Shown here: one piece after another, positions 17,405 through 22,519 of the stretch
How the letters are laid out: each line of letters starts with the position of its first letter
How positions within the stretch are numbered: the stretch's first letter is position 1
NCBI GenBank assembly: GCA_002179805.1
Contig: NAVB01001423.1
Coordinates: forward strand, 1 to 22,519
DNA: 22,519 nt
Origin: Acanthamoeba lenticulata
Lineage: Eukaryota; Discosea; Longamoebia; Acanthamoebidae
Direction of reading: 5' to 3'
Notes under the pieces: generated by a model
Database searches by the model: none
What the model was told of the DNA's origin: nothing
The model's input: the letters and a program-made list of their open reading frames with translations, nothing else
Made by a program: the position numbers and the translations under genes

Positions 17405-20400
17405 TCACACGCGCGCGGCTGCTCCGTCGGCTCCAGGCAGCGTCCATCGCGCGAGAGAACCATCCCCGAGAGCGCGGCCCGCAGCGGGACAAAACACCCC
17501 CTTGCGTAAGGAGGTCGGGCACGCTAGCACCGTCGCCAGCGAGATCACCATCTGGCTGTCCTTGCCGTAGGCCTCGTTGGGCATGTTGCCCCGCTTGAAG
17601 AAGCCGTCGATCTGGTTGGTCGCGGCCGTGTACGTGACTCTCGTCATGGCCACCTGGTTCGGCGCACATCCGCGGCCAATCAGCTCGCTGACTTCAACAA
17701 CAAAGCCAAAAAGAGGCAAAGCGGACCTGATATGCGGCAAAGGTGATGAACGAGTTGGCCACCGGGTCATCGCTCGCATTCCAGTACATCGTGGCCGGCA
17801 GCGTGAACGTGAAGCGCCCGCCTGGTTGTGGCCATGGCACAGATCCCATCGCGCTCGTCAGGTGCACGTCAACGGACCAAGAGGAGGGAGGAGGGAGGCA
17901 CGTGCCGCGACGAGAGAGCTGAGGCGGCAGGGCAAAGGTCCCGTACCAGACGGGCACGATGCGGATGTCGCGGTACTCGCCGTAGCGCGACACGCCCTCC
18001 GCGGCGCTGGGCGAGTAGTACCACTCCTGTTCGTCGCGCACAAAGTCCATCACGTCGTCGCCGCTCGTGATGCTGCCATGATTCACGTGATTCAACGGTC
18101 AACGCGAGAAATGCAATGTGCACGAGCTCGAGAGGAAAGAAGCATGTACGAGTTGTCGGTGAAGGGGATGATGTAGTGCGTCTTCACGACCGACGCATTC
18201 GAGGAGGGCAGGAGATCGAGGTTGACCCGCCCACCGCGCTTGGCGCAGTCGCGCAGGAGTTCGTTGCGGTACTCGCCGCCCCGGTAGCCGCGCGGGAACG
18301 CCGCGGGCAAGGCGCCCATCTCGCGCCCGTGGAAATAGTCCACGAGCCTGCTGGACCCCGCCGTCCCCTGGAGTGCGCCACAGAGCCCCAGAAGCGTATA
18401 TAGGGTCAGCATAAGGGAGTGAGAAGGGAGTGAGAGATAGCGTACGCAGGGGCTTGCGTCGGCGTATTGGTCGACGGAAAAGGTCGAGTTGCTGGTGTAG
18501 CCCTGCGGGATGGGCAGGCCCAGCCGCGTGAGGTAAAAGTAAACGTCGCTCCGCGCCAGCGGGATGTTGTGGCGCAGCGCCGTGCGCGCGGCGTTCAGCT
18601 GCCACGCGGCGGGGAGGCCCGTGTTGGGCCACGAGCCCGAGACGTTGTAGCGCGCAAACTGGGCCGGGTCGGCCAGGTTCAAGAACGCTTGCATCTTGAC
18701 CGACGCCAGGCTGTAGAACGAGTCGGCGTCGCCAAAGAAGTCCTGCGGTTCACATGCAAGTCGAGTCAGGCGACGAAGTTGCAGCAGAAAGGGCCCTTGA
18801 CACGTGGCGTACCTGGCGGGTGGCCCACTGGGCGGAGGGCGGCGCCGAGTCGGCGTAGCCCGCGTTGCTCACGCGGCTGAGGTCCGACACGTTGCCGCCG
18901 CCTCCTGGAATGCTGCCAAAGATGTCCTCGTAGCGGACGGTCTTGTTCTTCTTGACGGGGCTGTCCCAGTTGGCGGCCAGCTTGGCGCCGCGTTGGTTGA
19001 GCAGCCACCAGTCCAGGTAGTCGTAGTCGCGGACAGGGCTGGTCTTGGTGAACGGGTAGCTGTAGTTGGCCACCCCGTTCACGCTCTGGTCGTAGTACTG
19101 CCAGTCAAATGTGAGCGTGCTGGCCACCTGGACGTGGAGTGTGATCACCAGGATGAGCGAATTACATAATTAATTGAATTAATTGAATTAATTATCAAAA
19201 TCTCAAAAAAATTTAAAGTAAAATGGGCGGACCTGAGCCTGGTTATCCATGTCGACCAGAGGTGTCACCAGGGGGATGTAGTGCACGAACACGGTGTCCA
19301 AGGCGTTGGTCTTGCCCTTATTCTCGGCCGTGAGCACATCGTCGATGTAGACTCCAGTCCCGTACACTGCGATCAAGGGAAAGACCTCTTGTAAGATGAA
19401 GAGAAGAGTCAACAAAAGAAGAAGGGGAAGGATGAGGACGCACGGGGGTAGAAGCCCAGTGGGTCAGCATTCATTTCGCACCGAATCTAATTGGCGTTTT
19501 TTCAGGATTTGAGCAAGTCAGAGCGCTTGCGCGGGATCTGATGACAGACAACAAGATGACGTACCAGAGCAGCCTCAAAGGCGTTGACCGTGATGGCGCC
19601 CCAGTCGAGATACTCGATGCGGTTGGCGCGGCTCGGGATCGTGTAATTGAGCTGCGGATAGAGCAGTGGAATGTTGGTGCCCTGTTTGCAATCACGGTTG
19701 ACAAACACGCAACATATAGGAATGTTCCTCATCAGCCCCATGTGTATGAGGCTCGGTAAACGTATATCGACCGGGATCTACCTGCTGCGTGATGCGGACG
19801 TCCTGAATAAAGAGGGAGACGTTGAGGGGAATGTCGAGGAACCCCGCCAAGGCCTGGCCCGGCGGTGTGCAGTCCAGGTAGGACGTGTTGGTGTACGTCG
19901 CCGTGGGCGCGACGAGCAGGAGCGTGTTGTTGACGAGAACGCACGGGCTGGGGATCGGGTCCAGCACGTTCAGACCCGCCGCCACCCACACAACGAAGCG
20001 GGCGTTCCTGGTGTCGCGCGCAATGGTCGGGAGCGCTGGTCAGCAAGTAGCGCTGCGTCGATCGCGCCAAGGGTACGCACGACAGGGTTTCGTTAAACAT
20101 GTTTTTGAGGTTGACCGCCACGGAAATGCCCACTTGCTCGAGCGCGGGGATGCTGGTGAAGCCCGAGGTCAGGGACGTGTCGATGATGATGTTCCTGCTC
20201 ATGGCCAGGAACATCGCGTTGAACAGCCAGCCGAACCCGGCGCTGTCGGACAAGACCGGGTTGCCGAGGTTGACCACGATCTGACCCTTGCCCACCTTCT
20301 TCCACAGGAGGTACGGGTAGGACCCGCCGGAGTTGCCGTCCTGGTAAAAGCCTGGGCAACATCGGTGAGCCGCTTGCGACGCAAGCCTTTCGCCATGCAT

Positions 20401-21878
20401 GGGCTTCAACGGGCCCGGTCGGTTGTGCGTACCCTCTGCGTTGCGAATGCGCACAGTCGAGCCGTTCCAACTCGCGGCGACAGCAAAACCATTGAGGGAA
20501 GAGACCAGCGGCGCGCCGTCGATGGAGGCCGAAGTGGCAGCACCGCCCTGAGTCGGTGAAAAGCAGAGCCCGCGCTGGGCAAACTCGGCGTCGGGGTCAG
20601 AGGCGAGGTTCTGGTTGCAGCCTTGCACGGTCGCCGTCAGCTGGCCGCTCTTGCCGGTCACCTGGTGGGTTGAGTTGAACGTGTTGTCGGCCACCAGGCC
20701 CACTGTCTGCAGAAGCAAGGCGCCTGCGGCCGCAAACAAACGGAGGCCCAGATGCGGTTGTCATCTCCACGCGAGATCAAGCCGAAGGAAGAGGCGCCGG
20801 GCAGCCGTACCCTTGCCAGAGCTGAAGATGAGGCCGCCGTTGTCGACATAGCTCTGTAGGGCCGCTCGGCCCTGGGCGCCCAGCAGGTCGGAGATGGCGT
20901 CGGTGGTGCCCTGGTACAGGTCCGGCACGATCAGCATCCCGAAGCGGGGCGTGCGGCCGTCGATGAGCAGCCGCCCCAACGCCACGTCATCACCGTCGAT
21001 GTAGACGACGCTCGTGGCCTCGGTGACCTGGTTGGCGGCGAGGGCCGTCCAGTAGTCCTCCGAGTCCCAGCACTCCTGGTACTTGCCAAAGATGTAATTG
21101 TACAGCGGCGAGCAGTACGAGTAGGCCTCGAAGGTCAGCGGCTTGAGGACGCCCTGGTAGACGCCCTCGATCGCGAGGATGGCGATGCTGGTCGTGATCG
21201 TGTGAGCAAAGACTTGCTCCTGAAGGAGGAACAATGCGCTGCGCATGTACCTGGTGTCGTAGAGCGCCTTGGCGTTCAGCAAGTTGATGGTGGAGCTGTC
21301 GGCGATGGCAAACGAGCTCGACAGGCCGTCGGTGGTGGTGGAGACCAGAGCGCCTTGGGTGAAATTTAAATTGGCGCTGGTGGTGAAGCTCCGCGGGTAC
21401 CACACGAACCGCGAGCGCGAGGGCTTGGCGTTGGTGAGGACAAACTTGTACGCAGCTTTTCGCTTGTCTGGGGGCAAGCGTGCGTCAGAACTCATTTTCA
21501 ACCAAAAAGGGCGAGGAGGAGGAGGAGGGGCCAACCTGCTGTGTTCTGGCGGGCGTCCAGGGGTATGTACACGGGCTTGTTGAGCGTTGGGCCCCGCTTG
21601 GTGGAGAGCGTTGGCGTCCGCTGGTCGTCGCCAGCTTCGGGTGATTGTACAGGCTCGTGGAAGAAACGTTGGGAGTGGAGCTCGTTCTCCTCCTCTTCCT
21701 CTTGGGGTGGTATGTGCGGGAGGCCGCCCTGCCTGGCCGGTTTTGCTTCGAGCGGCGCCACCTTGGCCTCCCCCAGCAGCACGCCTGGTCGGTGGAGTCG
21801 GGCTTCGACCGAAAGCAAATGGCCAGCCAAGCAGAGGGCAAGAACAAGTCCCCACGCGAGCGCAAGCTGGACCTGCAT
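17405..21878 (-). CDS. Large secreted protein of unknown family with amidotransferase-like segment (14 exons)
   Basis: Exons on the minus strand: 21878-21536, 21467-20811, 20723-20433, 20351-20081, 20007-19782, 19681-19565, 19486-19444, 19387-19233, 19127-18813, 18742-18446, 18367-18150, 18072-17912, 17821-17727, 17683-17405; 1155 residues. Residues 1-23 (MQVQLALAWGLVLALCLAGH...) form a clear signal peptide. A Glu-rich low-complexity stretch follows near 60. At about 285-335, RFGMLIVPDLYQG ... LQSYVDNGGLIFSSGKG resembles the strand-turn-helix of class I glutamine-amidotransferase/DJ-1-like folds used in some extracellular proteins, but no nucleophile Cys is obvious. The rest has many aromatic residues and numerous N-x-S/T sites, and no repeat or catalytic motif that I recognise. 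There is no C-terminal transmembrane helix, so secretion to medium, vacuole or wall is inferred. The last two introns (donor GTCGCG; acceptor AGCGAG) are the least sure. Confidence 0.75.
19169..19193. repeat. AT-rich tandem repeat (AATTAATTG) in an intron of the secreted-protein gene
   Basis: The 9-base unit AATTAATTG occurs about two and a half times in tandem inside the intron between exons 8 and 9 (19128-19232). The intron is A+T-rich while its exons are GC-rich. Confidence 0.7.
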
Positions 21879-22285
21879 GACGACGTAAATGAGGATCTAC
21901 CTCTTCTCTTCTCGCTCTGTCTTTTCTCTCTTGTTGGATGTCTGTTGTTGTCTCTTGGTCTTGGCGAAGAGAGTGCGGGGAGAGTGTCCTAAAATAAAGC
22001 CCCCGCGGAGCCTTATGCCCTAACAAAGTTGGCAACTTCCTTTTCTGTTTATGGTGTTGTTACACGCGATCATCAGGTGGCCTATATCAGTCCTACCCTT
22101 GTAACCAAAAAAGTCACGTACAGTAAATAAGGCAAGCGTATCCTTATTTAGGAAGTTGACCGGTCTGTGCTTGTAGAGAGCTAAACTTGCCAAAATGAGA
22201 ATGATGGTGGTGATTGGTGGCAAATAGGGGAACATTGTATTACGTCGTCTCCCACGCATGAAAGGGTTTTTTTGGGGGGGGGGCA
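21879..22285. promoter_or_regulatory. Spacer between eIF2B alpha and the secreted-protein gene
   Basis: This 407-bp stretch holds the 3' untranslated region of the eIF2B alpha gene and the promoter of the secreted-protein gene, both on the minus strand. I see no further gene. The 90 bases nearest the start codon are rich in purines on the minus strand (GAGAAAAGACAGAGCGAGAAGAG), possibly the 5' leader. Confidence 0.5.
22267..22283. repeat. T7G10 homopolymer pair after the eIF2B alpha stop
   Basis: Seven T followed by ten G on the plus strand, that is C10A7 just past the stop codon on the gene's strand. Runs like this are prone to length error in sequencing, so exact length is uncertain. Confidence 0.8.
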
Positions 22286-22519
22286 TTAGTAGTAGAGCTT
22301 GATGAGCTCGTCGGAGATGGCGGAGGGGGTGAGGACGCCGAGGTCGGTGAGGAGGAGAGAAATGTACTGCGGCGGTGTGTAGTCCACCGAGGGCGTGGCC
22401 AGCTCCACCGCCTCCGGCAGTGGGTCCGAGGCCAGCGAGTCCGGTGGCGGGCAGTTGGGCACCGGCAGGTCGCTCTGCAAAGTGATGCACATTTGTTATA
22501 AAAGGTGACGCTGTTCAAC
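22286..22519 (-). CDS. EIF2B1: Translation initiation factor eIF2B subunit alpha, C-terminal exons (partial)
   Basis: The last exon is 22474-22286 (62 codons, stop TAA at 22288-22286). A 35-nt intron (GTCACC...TTGCAG, 22509-22475) separates it from the last ten bases of the previous exon at the window edge, which would read ...LNS. The end [26 protein letters not shown] is the signature C terminus of eIF2B alpha, conserved from amoebae to animals; the related beta and delta subunits and methylthioribose-phosphate isomerase differ here. eIF2B is the decameric nucleotide exchange factor for eIF2 in the cytosol, and the alpha subunit helps it sense phosphorylated eIF2. The 5' part of the gene lies beyond the window. 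Confidence 0.88.

Noticed and set aside
17280..17480. Alternative C terminus of the secreted protein by splicing at GTGCTAGCG to a later CAG
   Set aside because: The added exon would be highly charged and would contain the AATAAA signal. The unspliced TGA at 17405 is simpler.
20761..22035. 424-codon ORF as the N-terminal part of the secreted protein
   Set aside because: It reads in other frames through exon 1 and an intron. The signal peptide starting at 21878 plus splicing gives a more natural N terminus, and only its C-terminal part (exon 2) is real.
1..22519. tRNA, rRNA or CRISPR array
   Set aside because: No cloverleaf-like sequence, conserved rRNA stretch or regularly spaced repeat was found on either strand by eye.

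Overview
The window looks like nuclear DNA of a free-living amoeba of the Acanthamoeba type. Coding exons are very GC-rich, and genes are dense and on both strands. They are cut by many short introns (about 35-95 nt) with GTACGT/GTGCGT-like donors and CAG/TAG acceptors. Two gene types also point this way: a receptor joining phosphate-binding-like modules, two kinase domains and a cyclase domain, and an F-box/ankyrin protein with NGCPW repeats. The genus is an inference from style and family content, not from a marker gene. All exon maps were built by hand, by keeping reading frame and family similarity across GT...AG junctions.

Left flank (1-2303): an AT-rich segment holds the 3' end of an unidentified ORF and a perfect 20-bp palindrome. 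Next comes a decayed Ty1/copia gag-protease fragment on the minus strand. It abuts a 5'-truncated NmrA-like oxidoreductase remnant on the plus strand that still has its polyadenylation signal. This part is a patchwork of mobile and broken sequence.

Core (2463-14084): an F-box-like/ankyrin gene (+) converges on a complete 20-exon MSH2 mismatch-repair gene (-). A 643-bp spacer separates MSH2 from a divergent 10-exon gene (+) of 1691 aa. That gene encodes a surface receptor: signal peptide, two PstS-like modules, EGF-like module, one transmembrane helix, TKL-like kinase, class III cyclase-like domain, second TKL-like kinase. The cyclase-like domain appears to lack the second metal-binding Asp and the base-selecting Lys.

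Right part (14085-22519), all minus strand: a broken P-loop NTPase gene, a 10-exon M20 metallopeptidase gene (410 aa), a 14-exon gene for a 1155-aa secreted protein of unknown family with a glutamine-amidotransferase-like segment, and the last exons of eIF2B alpha, cut by the window edge.

The genes are a mixture of housekeeping (MSH2, eIF2B alpha, M20), sensing (receptor) and lineage-specific functions, and do not form a pathway. The observations most worth following are the receptor with its probable pseudo-cyclase, the orphan secreted protein, and the retroelement/NmrA junction.
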